From Rhyzopertha dominica (Eukaryota; Arthropoda; Insecta; Coleoptera; Bostrichidae): DNA of 64,000 bases. The DNA lies in NCBI GenBank assembly GCA_025024175.1, contig QCXZ01000075.1:6510001-6574000 (forward strand), read 5' to 3'. Shown here one piece after another: positions 22,190 through 33,164 of this stretch. The first letter of the stretch is position 1; the number at the start of each line of letters is the position of its first letter. Below the pieces are notes generated by a model. It was given only the letters and a program-made list of their open reading frames with translations. It was not told the origin of the DNA and searched no databases. Position numbers and translations under genes: made by a program.

Positions 22190-24487
22190 ACCAGGTGATT
22201 TTTTGAAAACTTCACACCTTAAATAACTTCAAATAGAGGAAAAATTAAAAATTTTGTAAAAACAGGTAAACTTTTGTTTGCAGAGGGACAACTTTTGAGA
22301 TAAGTTTTTAATGGATAGCGCTTACCCTCTTAGCGGGGTAGATACCCCTTCAAAAATTTTAAATGAAACTACCCATCTTACGATACATCATTTAAAAGTT
22401 TATTACACAAGGAGTCTTGCCATGTAATTAGTTTTACTATTTTTTACCCATTGACGGGGTAGTGGGTCAAAAAGTGCATTGTAGCAAGTGGCTTATAAAA
22501 TGGAATATTTTGGACTTTTTTTTAACAAAATTTATTGTCTTGCAGTTACAATAAAAATTGTCCTTACTTAAGCCTAAAAAAACTTGTTAAAAAATAATTG
22601 TTACACCTAAGCAAAATGCCAAAAATACTTAAAAATTTCTTTCGACATTACTTGATATTGCAACTCGACAGTTTATACTGAATTGGCTAAATAATTATCT
22701 ACTTTTTGTTTCCAATTTTTTGTTTCAACTTCTTGGCTACTTCTTTGGCACGACCATCTTTTTGTTCACATTCCTTTTTATAAATCGCGTGAAATTTTAA
22801 AGTGAGAGTCCAAGTGATAATGGTTTATTCAACTGCCGAAAGGGTAGAAATAATTTTTATTTACGGTGCTGAGCATAGCTGTGCTCGTGCGTCAGCAAGG
22901 GTGTTTAACGAACGGCACCCCGATAGAAATGTTGACGCTAGGTACATTCTCGATCTCGTGCAGAAATTTCAAGACACTGGATATGTAGTAAACAAAAAAG
23001 GGCAGAGAATAGAGTCGTTGATGAAATCGCCCAACTTGAAGTACTTGGTCATTTTGCAATGGATCCAACTAGCTCTTTGCGTAACATTTCTACAGCCACT
23101 GGACTTTCTTATTCATCTGTAAGGAAAGTTACAAAACTGCACAAATTCCATCCCTATAAGATGAAAACTCTCCAGGAACTCGGCGAAGATGACTTCGATA
23201 GAAGACTGCAATTTTGCGAAATTATGACAGAAAAGATTATAGTAAATCCAAATCTAATAAAAAATATCTGCTTCAGTGATGAATGCAATTTTTTTTAACG
23301 GCTCTGTAAATAAACATAACGTCAGGTACTGGAGTGACGAAAATTTTTATTTTTTTCGAGAAGGTCATACACAAGTTCCTCAGAAGCTGAACGTCTGGGC
23401 TGGAATACTTGGCAACGCAATTGTAGGTCCAATTTTCATTGATGGGACGCTAAATGGGGGAATGTATTTAGAATTACTTCATAACGTTATTGATCCTCTA
23501 ATCACAGAGCAATTAGAAAACCAACGTGACCCTGAAGGAAATCCAATGTTGGATGAATACGAATTGTTTTACCAACATGATGGAGCCCCACCGCATTACG
23601 CCATTAATGTGCGAAATTGTTAAATCATAGATTTCCTCTTCACTGGATTGGTAGGCGTGGAACAATTGAATGGCCGCTACGATCACCCGATTTGACTGCT
23701 TTAGATTTCTTTCTATGGGGTCATTTAAAATCTGTGGTTTACAAAACACAACCTACTAGCCTGGACGATCTGCGAGAAAGAATTATTAACGAGTGCAGGA
23801 GGATTCCACCTGAAACTTTCCGAAAAGTGCAGCAGGAGTTCGAGAACCGTGTGTATTATTGTATGGAAAGAGGTGGTGCACATTTTGAGAATCTATTGTA
23901 AGGTTTGAATTTCTATGGTTTTGTTCAGACTGTTTTTGGAGTTACAAATAAATAATTTTTCTTTTTCGTGGACATGGACTTTCTAAAAAATTACATGATA
24001 AATACTTTAATGTTAATAATAATGTTAAAAGAAAATTTTCAGTATTCTGGGAGTTTTTTTAAGTGCCATATTTTTTACAAGTTGTTTGTTTAAATTTTGG
24101 GTTCTCGTAAGGACAAATTTTATTTCCGCTCTAAAATAAAATATATTTTGTTGAAAAGAGTCCAAAATATTCAATTTAATAAGCAACCTGTTTCGTAGGC
24201 ACTATTAATCTATTACCCAGTCAATAAGTTAAACGTGGTAAAACTAATTACATGGCCAGACTCTTTGTAAAATAAGCTTTCAAATGAAGTATCACAAGAT
24301 GGATAGTTCCATTTAAAATTTTTAAAGGGGTGTCTACCCTGCTCAGAGAGTAAGCGCTATCCATTAAAAACTTATCTCAAAAGTTGTTCCCCCTGCAAAC
24401 AAAAGTTCACCTGTTTTTGCAAATTTTTAAATTTTTGCTATATTTAAAGTTATTTGAGGTGTGAAGTTTTCAAAAAATCACCCTTTA
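22190..24487 (+). mobile_element. Tc1/mariner-superfamily transposon with about 430-bp terminal inverted repeats
   Basis: The ends 22194-22620 and about 24050-24483 are long inverted repeats. Both tips read GGTGATTTTTTGAAAACTTC inward, and both arms contain CCATTAAAAACTTATCTCAAA-like sequence (or its complement). Outside the tips TATA lies on each side, compatible with a TA target duplication. Between the arms lies a transposase pseudogene. Confidence 0.85.
22820..23901 (+). pseudogene. IS630-type transposase, frameshifted
   Basis: The transposase spans most of its length in four frames. MVYSTAERVEIIFIYGAE and ASARVFNERHPDRNVDARYI form the N-terminal helix-turn-helix. ATGLSYSSVRKV follows. 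Then come FSDECNFF (first Asp), NGSVNKHNVRYWSDEN, KLNVWAGILGNAIVGPIF, then YQHDGAPPHYAINVRN (second Asp), and WPLRSPDLTALDFFLWGHLK (third Asp region). The end is QEFENRVYYCMERGGAHFE. Frame changes occur near 23010, near 23290 (T run) and near 23620. It is the gene of the surrounding element and would cut and rejoin its ends. The catalytic blocks are readable but the gene cannot be translated whole. Confidence 0.85.
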
Positions 24488-25569
24488 TATGAATTTCCAT
24501 TATAAAATAGTAAAATCTTCCAGTAGGTTGTATTTTGTAAATCACGCATTGTAAATTAACCCAAAGAAAAAATCCAAAGCCATCAAATCGGAAAATCATG
24601 GCAGGAATTCAATTATTCAACGCTTACTAATCCAATGATCAGGAAAAATATACTCACATTGGAGTTGCTCAGTATTGAGATGCTTAACATACTAATCGTA
24701 CGTATAAGTTTCAGAATAGTAACGCAGTGGTAAAGGTAAACTTTCTTAAAAATATTGCTCTTCAGAAAAATTGTCTTATACCTTCGTCGCATGTGGTTGT
24801 ATGTGGCAATGTGCAAACTGCTAACAGAACAGAGGACAATAATGTTGAATTTTATTACCGATACNTGGTAGCTGCGGCGAAATAACTATCGCTAGTTATA
24901 TCGATATTATCAGCACCTGCTGTTGCGTACACGTGTATCGCTTGATTAAAATGTTTAAAACCGAAACACATACCAGTAACAGTAGTAGACATTATTCGAA
25001 GGAATACCCTAACTCCTAGCTGAGTATATGAATTAATTCATAAAACAAAAATATAAATGAACAGCGTGTCCTGTTTTCGCTGTAATTGCAGGTTACCTCG
25101 GTAAGTATTAATAATATAGAGTTACGCGTTTTATTTTTATGGTGTAAGTTTTACTGTAGTCAACTTTTTAGTAACCTAACGTTTCTTCAGTTTTCAGTAT
25201 CTCATAATACAAGAAACGAAAGAACTGTAAAGTTATTTTTATTTATTTTTTAATAGACACCATAGTTGGCATTGCTGTAGTCGAATACACTTACTTTCAC
25301 TGATCAAGAAAATATACGTTGTTTATTGTTCATTTCTATTAGCGTTATAAACACTGTCAGGGATTCTAGTACAATTACTATTGTACTTGTACTGTTTATT
25401 CAGCAATTATTGTCTTGACATTAGTCTAAAACTGTATTCGCTAAAGAAGTATATTCCGGTACAAAGGAACATATTCGAGTAGAATAAGAAGTACTCTAAT
25501 ATATATATGCGAATAAAAGAAATTAAATATTACATACAAATTGACTGTTTAATCCATAACGCCAAATAA
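24488..25569. other. No recognisable gene
   Basis: AT-rich Dbx intron; no feature recognised. Confidence 0.5.
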
Positions 25570-25835
25570 AAAAATACAGCGATGGGGTTTTCGTCTGCTA
25601 AAGTCCCTATATCAAACCAGAGCCCCGGTGGTAGATAAAAGGGAGCCCGATAAATCACAGCGCTTATGTTTTCGACTAGCGGTTTAATTCATTTCTGCAC
25701 TTCATCGATCTTTATCTAATCTTCGACCACCCTCCAACAAATGGGGGTCCATTGTGCAGCTTTATCCCTCTGAGCCGCACTAATCCGCCGTTTAGCGCCG
25801 TGCGCCGATCGCGCAAGAACTCCAACGTGGAATGC
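25570..25835. promoter_or_regulatory. GC-rich intronic patch, candidate Dbx enhancer
   Basis: A sharply bounded complex-composition block. It contains several AGATAA-type GATA sites (near 25635, 25652 and 25712), a SoxB-type CATTGTG near 25751, and a K50-homeodomain-type TAATCC near 25789. Sox sites suit a neural progenitor gene. Function is inferred from motif content and position. Confidence 0.4.
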
Positions 25836-26062
25836 AGTGGCGTCCTTGCAAAGTACTGAAAATTTAAAACTTCAGATCTTTGCAATCTTGCCTTTTTAAC
25901 TTCACTATTGAGATCAGTAGAACATCGTAAATTTTGTGAAATAAAACTGATCTTTGGTGTTTTAGATTTTGCAACAATCATCCGTAGGGCGATAGTTGAT
26001 AAAAGAAGTTGATAAAAGAAGAAAGAGACATTGAGAGTGAAAATAGTAATATAGAATAGAAA

Positions 26063-27359
26063 ATTGGGTATTTGCCATGTATTTATATTTTATAAAATTG
26101 CACATTAATAGGTAGCATCTAATTCACAAAACAGCTGTGACAGCTTATAAATTCGAAAAAAATGGATCATAAGGTGTATTTTTAATATTAAAAATGTGAA
26201 TATTTAAAGGAACCGCCAAAACGCGAACATATTGGCCGTGACGTCAGGTGTCTTGTAAATGGCCGCTTGTTTACATCTAGGGTTAGCGCGTCACGCGTCA
26301 GCCTCAGCCCGTCAATTTATCAGTTTGTTGTTTGCGTTCATTTTGTGACAAGCGAATTAAAATACGCCAAGAAAAAGTGAAATACTTATGAATTATAACT
26401 TCTGAAGGCATGTTCATTGTTATGGAATTTGTGTACAGCGACAAGCGGTTCAACGCGGCAGAGATGAGGAACGTAAAAGCAACAGTATAACAGTATAAGT
26501 GAACTTTTAATCAAATTAACGTAGCATTGATAATTTGATCACAGTTTGTTGTTGGAAACATTCTATTTGTAAACCTAAAAATGGAAGAATCAAAAATGTA
26601 CCCTAAACTTGACATTTATTTTAGAGGTCAGAATAAACATAATTTGCCATTTATTTTCGGCGTTGTTGCGGCTTAACAGTCGAATATATGGGAAACAACG
26701 TCGTTCTATTTTTATAACATTTCTCTCTATCAACTTAACACGCATATAGTTTTTCATATCCTCTTTAAGCTATAACAAAATGGAAACTGAATGGTAAACA
26801 CTTATAACCCCAAAAAGAATAATATAACTTACAGTAAGAATTAAGATGATCTTCACAGCAGAAAAACAAGCTTTGCGATTTCAGCATATCACGTCTAGGG
26901 GCCTTAAACAACTTTTTCATACGTTGATAATCTCGAGGAACGGTTACAAAAATTTTGTTAGCTGTACTGACTGAAGTACTTTTATAACCATGTACAAAAC
27001 AACACTTGTTTTGTTTTCCATACATAATAGATACTTGTAAAACTACACAAATCACTTTTTGGTGCGACCTCTTACACCGCCCTTTCAAAAAACACCACAC
27101 AAAAGCTTTTCCAATACAAGACTGATACTACACCATTAAACAGCACGCTCCTCGGTAATGTTTACATGACACTTGACGTCACGAGTTGCATAACCTTGGA
27201 TAGAAGCGTTTTGGCGGTGACTCCTAAGATTCGAATTTGGGACCTGAAATTCTTTACCTACAAATATTTTTTTTGTTTTTTGAACATGACGTACGATATA
27301 TATGCACTTCAAGATTCATATTACGTAATTTTCAAAAAAAGTGATAATACAAAAATTGG
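26063..27359 (-). mobile_element. 1.3-kb THAP-bearing DNA element, copy 1
   Basis: This 1,297-bp unit recurs inverted at 44447-45743. The outermost sequence of each copy is an AATTGGGTATT-type end and its near-complement. Inside lies a longer imperfect inverted repeat, ACCGCCAAAACGC and GTGACGTCA at about 26212-26255 and 27165-27215. It encodes a single THAP-like exon on the minus strand and no transposase domain. A non-autonomous deletion derivative of a P-like or other THAP transposon fits best. Confidence 0.8.
26833..27025 (-). CDS. THAP-like zinc finger exon of the mobile element
   Basis: THAP domains are C2CH zinc-binding DNA-recognition domains, common in P-element-type transposases. 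The frame from MYGKQNKCCF reads on through KIFVTVPRDYQRMKKLF and KAPRRDML to FFCCEDHLNSY, the usual THAP pattern of Cys near the start, a VP motif, a W/F-x-x-A-R-R-D block and C-x2-H. It ends at a canonical donor (ACT/GTAAGT at 26833/26832), so a further exon is implied but not present in the element. The second zinc ligand, a Cys four or five residues after CC, appears to be Tyr (GYKS) in both copies. The frame can also start upstream at 27100. Whether it is expressed is unknown. Confidence 0.65.
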
Positions 27360-28229
27360 AAATAAATAGTAAATTTAGTGGTATTCCATTTTTAATAAGA
27401 TATGTTGGGGTCTTTTTTAAACGTTTAGGAAATGTTTGCGATTTTATATTGTTTTTGTGGTTTAAGACTCTTTGAAAAAAGTTAAGCAGGCGCTGGTAAC
27501 TGTTTTTATGGTAGAGTGACAGCAGAGAGATTCTGTGATGTTGTGTAATTACTTGTCACTAACAAACTAAAATTTGAAGTACATCGATATATTAGAAACG
27601 TTTTTCTTACATTTTGTTCATATAATTAGATAAAATGTCACGCTCTGAATATTCAAATGAAAATTTTTTAAATTTAATTATCACATATGATGAATGTTAT
27701 AGTAGAATAATAGAGCGAATTTACAGAGTTTATGCAGAAAAATATGGATTTATTTCACCAATCGTATGGGATGATAGGAAGACTTAGTAGTAGTAGAACA
27801 AGTCAGGAGGAGAAGAACATGGTTATTATTGTTGGATTTATTGCTTGTATTGCATTGTTACATTAGTATTGCATTTTTATTTATTTTTGGTAATAGCATT
27901 AGTTAGAACCTGTTATTGTTTCTTTAATATTTTTTTCTGTAATTGAGTGTCATCCCATTGGAAAATAAAGATGATGATGACGATCATTATTCTATTATTA
28001 TTTATTAAAAAAATTAACGCCAGAATCGAAGTTGACATAGCTGCCTTGATCAGGTATTCTTTATTTTAGATACATCACTTTAGTTTTGAAAAAGATATTA
28101 AAAATTTCATATTTTAAGCCAGCTATATATATATACAAAACGTATTCATTGGAAATATTATACAGTAAAAGCAAATTATTATCAATTACATGATTATCAA
28201 CCGTATTTTAACGAAGGTGTATCTTTCAG
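27360..28229. other. End of Dbx intron, no recognisable gene
   Basis: AT-rich; no gene seen. The Dbx acceptor GTATCTTTCAG closes it at 28229. Confidence 0.55.
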
Positions 28230-28559
28230 GTAAAAATCTGGTTTCAAAATCGCCGCATGAAATGGCGCAACTCCAAAGAACGCGAACTGCTGGCCGCCGG
28301 TGGTTCCCGCGAGCAAACGTTGCCGAACAAGAACAACCCGCATCCAGACCTCAGCGACGCGGACGGCGACAAGCCGAAACTCGACCTCAACGACGTGCAG
28401 GACCTCTCGCCCTCCAATTCGCCCAGCGAGCACCAGAGGGTCCAGAAGGAGGAAGGGAGCAACACGGCGCACTGCTTCTCGCAGCACAACTATCAAATGT
28501 ACGATGGCGCTGACTACGAGAGTTCGAACGACAGCGAGGAAGAGATCAATGTTACCTGA
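28230..28559 (+). CDS. Dbx: Dbx homeobox gene, last coding exon
   Basis: The exon begins directly after TATCTTTCAG and continues the frame from 13486 with VKIWFQNRRMKWRNSKEREL, helix 3 of the homeodomain with Gln50 and Asn51. It then reads AAGGSREQTLPNKNNPHPDL, SDADGDKPKLDLNDVQDLSP, and an acidic tail ending SNDSEEEINVT and a TGA at 28557-28559. The RMKWRNSKERELL and REQTLPxKxNPHPDLSD blocks are typical of Dbx, and an acidic C-terminal end is seen in vertebrate Dbx1. Dbx proteins act as transcriptional regulators, largely repressors, in neural progenitor patterning. The exon is GC-rich against its surroundings and has no disruptions. Confidence 0.95.
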   Translation, partial: VKIWFQNRRMKWRNSKERELLAAGGSREQTLPNKNNPHPDLSDADGDKPKLDLNDVQDLSPSNSPSEHQRVQKEEGSNTAHCFSQHNYQMYDGADYESSNDSEEEINVT

Positions 28560-29020
28560 TTCGTTTCAGTTTTCGAATTCGCGGTATCGGTTTGGTAATA
28601 ATGCAATTTTTAGAGTGGGGGATGAGTATGAAAAATGGGAGAACTGAAATTAGGCTAGGTCTCTGTCGGTTTTGCTTAAGAATGAAAGAAAATATGCTGT
28701 TTCTTTTTTCTGTGAGAATTTAGTTAGTTAAGATAAAAAATATGAAAGAAAATTAATAAGACATCAACTAAAATTAAGAAAGAAACATAAAGTAATTTTT
28801 GTAAGCTTTGTCTGGCTCCAGCACCCACGAGAGGAAATTGTGGGAGCGGAGCACCCACGAACAAATAGACATCATTCCACAGCTTGATTAAAATATATAA
28901 CTGTTTTACTTTACGTAATTCTGAATCCGTCAGTCATTTATATTAAATCTAATACACCAATAATAAAAGATTAAAATAGCTCACATGTCACAGCAATAAT
29001 AAAAGATCGAGAATACACAT
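28560..29020 (+). other. Probable Dbx 3' UTR
   Basis: Sequence after the Dbx stop. Poly(A) signals AATAAA occur at about 28964 and 28996, which would give a 3' UTR of about 420-450 bases. A partly self-complementary stretch at about 28811-28862 contains GCACCCACGA twice with GTGGGAGC between. Confidence 0.45.
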
Positions 29021-29292
29021 GTCAAACAAATTCAAAACTGCTTAACGATTTGTACCATAAATTCAGACTGACTCATCACAGATATAAAAACGAACTGGTT
29101 GATCAAATTTATCAAGTTAGAACGTCTACAGTGCTGCTGGATTACTTAAACCCACCCAATCTTATTTTAGAACTTCTTCTGAAAGCAACTATGTGTAAAT
29201 GTTGCTCAGTTTTTGTGTATCTAATTTTTTATTTATTGCATTGATATTTTGATTTATGTTAACCATTTCAAGTATTAATCTCTTAAAATGAA

Positions 29293-30125
29293 TGTCTATG
29301 CTGTGCTGTCTGCACCTCAACCAACTGCAGATAGATCTATTTCGCTGTCATTACGGCTCATCAGTGCATCTTGTTTGTATTACTTTCTTTATTCAAAATT
29401 TTGACATTATTCCAGCTAATATGATGTTCATTGCTGATTACTATTATGTGTTCTCTAAGTAAGCATCTATCCCTTTGTTTAGTTATATCATTTTTGTGGA
29501 GGGTCAATCTATTACTATTCCATTCCAAACAATATATAACGTTTGCTTGATATTTTGTAGGTATTTTTGATTTTAGTGTTGTGAGTAGGATTGTGCCATT
29601 CTTTCTGTTCTTAATTGGAATTTCTGATTAATTTTGTTGTCAATCCAGTAATGCTTCGTAGGGATCCATACCTTCTATGTTCTACTGTTTGTAGGTAATA
29701 ACCTATAATAGTGAAGATCACCCTCTGCCCCACGTCATCCTGCATACCACCGTTATTCACCGTTAGCGTGTTTGTATTTGTGTTACATGAAGTGCTGATA
29801 AATCAGTAGTAGAATACAAAATTTTATTTATCGTCGTTTTCGGGTATGAATTGTGTATTAATAAATATTTTTCGATTTTTCTCAATAATTTGTAAATGTT
29901 ATATTTTAATAATTTTAAGTTTCATCTGTTTTACAAAGTTTATTTTAATTCGTGACGAATGATCTGACAAGTAGTTTATATACCTCCCCGATGAAGTTGG
30001 TTTCCGGTACCAATCCAGTATTATTTTATTATTTTTTTGTATGACTGGTGTCCAAAAGGGTACTCCACATTCTACCTCTCGTTCTGTAGTGAATTTTATA
30101 TAATGAACACAGGTTAAACACAGTT
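29293..30125 (-). pseudogene. Penelope-like element remnant (RT end and GIY-YIG endonuclease) ending in a hammerhead
   Basis: The minus strand, in broken frames, reads KFTTEREVECGVPF, then DTSHTKK and DWYRKPTSS-like sequence at about 29985-30110: the RT-thumb region of Penelope-like elements. Further on, at about 29371-29700, it reads TKYQANVIYCLEWNSNRL, TLHKNDITKQRDRCLLREH, then HHISWNNVKILNKESN, which corresponds to the GIY-YIG endonuclease through its C-terminal end. Immediately after comes a hammerhead motif (29323-29368), then the shared end sequence near 29294. Penelope-like elements are known to carry hammerhead motifs in their terminal regions, and the order here agrees. Confidence 0.65.
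29323..29368 (-). ncRNA. Hammerhead ribozyme motif, copy 1 (shortened stem I)
   Basis: On the minus strand the core CTGATGA (29358-29364) is followed by stem II (GCCGT with ACAGC, one mismatch, loop AATG), GAA (29341-29343), a four-pair stem III (ATAG with CTAT) and the cleavage-site C (29330). Stem I keeps four pairs (TGCA with TGCA). The arm that forms the outer helix in copy 2 is missing here. Activity is likely weakened. Confidence 0.7.
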
Positions 30126-30129
30126 TCTA

Positions 30130-30765
30130 TTAAAAAAAAAATTGTTGATGACTTAATAATGATGGTACCAACAAAGGTACTAGAACAAATCTAGCATTCT
30201 TGTACTTATCTCTTTTTCCCTCTTATGTATCTTTCTATTTATATCACACATATTTTTGTCCTATTGCATATGTACCTATCACATATCGAGTTGGACGGAT
30301 TCATAGATACGGTTTTCACGATGATGTTAGCATGAGCACCCACAGGGTTTTCTAAAACAGTACTTTTTACTACTAATTTGTAGAGATGATGTCACTGGGT
30401 ATTTAATTAAACATTGGCAGTGTCTAAGAAGCTTTACGACTTCTTATGTACAATATAATATTTTACCGGTATAAATTTACAGATCTTGCGACAAGTAGGT
30501 ATTTCTTGATTTCTGTTGCACCACAACTTTGCGCAAAACCTGCTTCTAAAAATTTGTAACCACCTAAGCCTTTGTATGCTTTTATTTGTGCTTGCATATG
30601 TAAAATTGTGAGGATAAATGTCTGTTTGGAAAGTAAAATCCTTTATATTGTATGGATCAACATTATCTCTCGAAAACATCGCCACTATCCTTTTCAAGAT
30701 GTAGCTAATGTTCACTGCATTCACTCATTTTAAACGATAACAGCAGATATTCACAAACAGAACAC
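30130..30765. other. No recognisable gene
   Basis: The 96-codon minus-strand ORF at 30434-30724 matches nothing I know. Some of this may be decayed Penelope-like sequence. Confidence 0.45.
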
Positions 30766-30783
30766 CCTTATGGAAATGCATAT

Positions 30784-30887
30784 CTATGCTGTGCTGTCTG
30801 CACCTCAACCAACTGCAGATAGATCTATTTCGCTGTCATTACAGCTCATCAGTGCAGTTTAGGTCTAGTGCAGACAGCACGGCATAG
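30784..30887 (-). ncRNA. Hammerhead ribozyme, copy 2 (complete)
   Basis: On the minus strand all hammerhead parts are present. Stem I: AACTGCA (30859-30853) with TGCAGTT (30817-30811), 7 pairs. Core box CTGATGA: 30852-30846. Stem II: GCTGT with ACAGC, loop AATG, 30845-30832. GAA: 30831-30829. Stem III: ATAG with CTAT, loop AT, 30828-30819. Cleavage-site base C at 30818, so the predicted cut is between 30818 and 30817. Stem I is extended past an 8/7-nt internal loop by a 20-bp outer helix (30887-30868 with 30803-30784, 19 of 20 paired). Both RNA ends exit through stem I, a type I layout. Self-cleavage is inferred from structure; it was not measured. Confidence 0.88.
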
Positions 30888-30925
30888 AACTGGCTTTGCC
30901 TATATACCAAAGCAATGGTATGCTG

Positions 30926-31207
30926 TAAGTAAGAATTTAGATGGCAGTGCCATCTGTCAGCGTTACACTGACATGATGATAAAGTCACCTAGCTGCCTTA
31001 AAGGGAACTACTTCCTAAAGGAAGTGACCTGTAGCCTGATAAATTGGCGTGCAACTGCATACTTCAATTTGACAGCAGGCCCCCACGGCACTTTGGCTAG
31101 CGGGTTCTTGCCCTTTAGGAAGTAGTTCCCGTTAAGGCAGCTAGGTGGCTTTGCCATCATGTCAGTGTGATGCTGACAGATGGCATTTCCATCTAAATTC
31201 TTACTTA
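30926..31207. repeat. Foldback with 96-bp inverted arms
   Basis: Arms 30926-31021 and 31112-31207 pair along their length with about ten mismatches by eye; both begin TAAGTAAGAATTTAGATGG inward. The loop is 90 bp. RNA from either strand would form a long hairpin. Confidence 0.95.
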
Positions 31208-31224
31208 AACCTTATGGAAATGCA

Positions 31225-33164
31225 CTATGCTAATGCTAACTTATGGTGAAAAGAAAGCTTATTTGCTTCCCAACCGCCAATTTTAAATTGCTGAGGTCGC
31301 GTGTTCTAGACATCTCTATTATAGTTGTTATTTTGAACTTTCAGTACTAGACACACAAAGAATGTCTGATTTTCATTGAAATCCTTTGTTCCTGTTACTA
31401 CACGATAATCCTCATCAAACAAATCGAAAATTGACCCATATGATTGACCGTGGTCATTCAATTGTCCATTTGAATACATATGTTCTATACGCTTAGAAAA
31501 AAAGTATCACATACTGTACAGTTCTTAGCAATACATGATTTTTTTTATCCTGGTGGTCGCTGAGAACGTAGAATACTGCTGTTCATCAGCTTGAAGCTTT
31601 TTAGCATTTTCTAAATACATGGTGCAGCTAAAGAATTTCTCTAATTACAAAAATTTATTTAAGGAAGGCTATTTTAGACAAGTACAAATATATACTTACT
31701 ATAATGTTTTAAAGGAACATTCTGTAGGTGAAGATCATTGTTAAATATTCATACACTGTCGTAAGCGCATTTTGAAAATCTTCATTACACTATTCCTTGA
31801 AGAATTTCATCTTTTGAAGTTGGTATGGTACGAGGACGTTTTTTGAAAACAGGAGCCTCTAAATATCCCCATAAAATATATTCGTTTATCCAAAATTTCC
31901 TAGACTTTCCTCTTGATTTATCTACCTCTCTCAAACATTTCTTTTACTATATTTGCTAAGTATGGAAAAAAAAGGATAATTATCTTTCCATTTATAAAAC
32001 TTGTAAAATCGTTTCAATTATACTTGCTCTTTTCTGATTTCTTCACTGCTTTTACATTACCGTGAAAATTAATTGTATATCTTTCTTTTCCTTTTCAAAG
32101 AAACAACTGACGGCCATTATCAGGTGGCCAGGTTTGAAATTCTTTAGAATAGTTTTTTGGATGCTTGGTTTCAAATATACAAACACTACACTAATTTTTA
32201 TTTTGTGCAGGTCAGCAACAATAATCTTACGTATTTCGCGGCCCCAATTGAATGAAAGTATTGATAAAAGTTGCTAATAAACAATAATATTTAATTTTAT
32301 CTGTTATATAGTATATAACTTATAAATGTTCCAGCATTCATGCGTGATATTTGTCAAGGAATCCAACAGACATTGTCTTATTAGTTTTAATTTTTATGTA
32401 TATTGTTAAAGCATTGTTTTAACACCTGAAAATGTTATTTTAAACACATAATGTGTAGCAAACTGCTTACACTTTGAACCAAAAGATTTTACATATCTTG
32501 AAATGTAAAAGTCACTTTGATAATATTTAATGTGGACAGATTCTGTAAACCAAAGAAACATTGTGTTTGTAAACCATTTTTTCAAGAAAGCATTTCATGT
32601 ACTACATTTCGTAAAAAAAGGTTTTGTTTGGGGAATTAACAAAGACTAAAAGACTTCACATTTGAGCAATTATTATTCTCTTGTTATTTATCCTTGAGAT
32701 AGTTTTTATGGCACTTGCAAAACCTAAGCCTACAATGTACTTTTTCTTGATCTGAACTTAAAATGTTTGTAATTTGGCAGACCACAGGTGTAGTGTTTAT
32801 GTTGGTCGTACGGTTTAACATTTTAACACAAAACTTCTGTTATGGTCTTAATTTTGCAATGTAAAAACTAGACATAGAAGCCTGGTCATGCTCAGTTCTC
32901 CCCTAACTCATTCTACTGAGCCCACTACAAGCTAAAAAATAAATTAAACGAATCTTTGCACAATCATCGTTTTAATTACAAAGAAATCAGTGTCTATACT
33001 AGCATTATGTACATTGTTCATTATTAACACAGTCTAAATCCCTAAATTAATGTAAATATCTACAGTGTGTCTGTAAAAATTATCTATAATAAAGATTATG
33101 TAAGAAATACACCTCGCTGGTTAGTAATACACCCCTGTCTAAAACGTACACGTTACGGTTTCAA
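31225..33164. other. No recognisable gene
   Basis: AT-rich intergenic sequence; no coding, RNA or repeat feature recognised. Confidence 0.5.

Larger units (their letters stand above)
30781..31209 (-). mobile_element. 429-bp non-coding composite: hammerhead module plus foldback, flanked by 15-bp direct repeats
   Basis: Perfect 15-bp repeats CCTTATGGAAATGCA lie at 30766-30780 and 31210-31224, as a target-site duplication would. Between them are a hammerhead module (30784-30887) and a foldback with 96-bp arms (30926-31207). One end (TCTATGCTGTGCTGTCTGCAC region) is the same as the end of the Penelope-like remnant at 29.3 kb. The long duplication suggests insertion through an RNA copy by a retroelement such as a Penelope-like element. 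No coding capacity. Confidence 0.65.
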
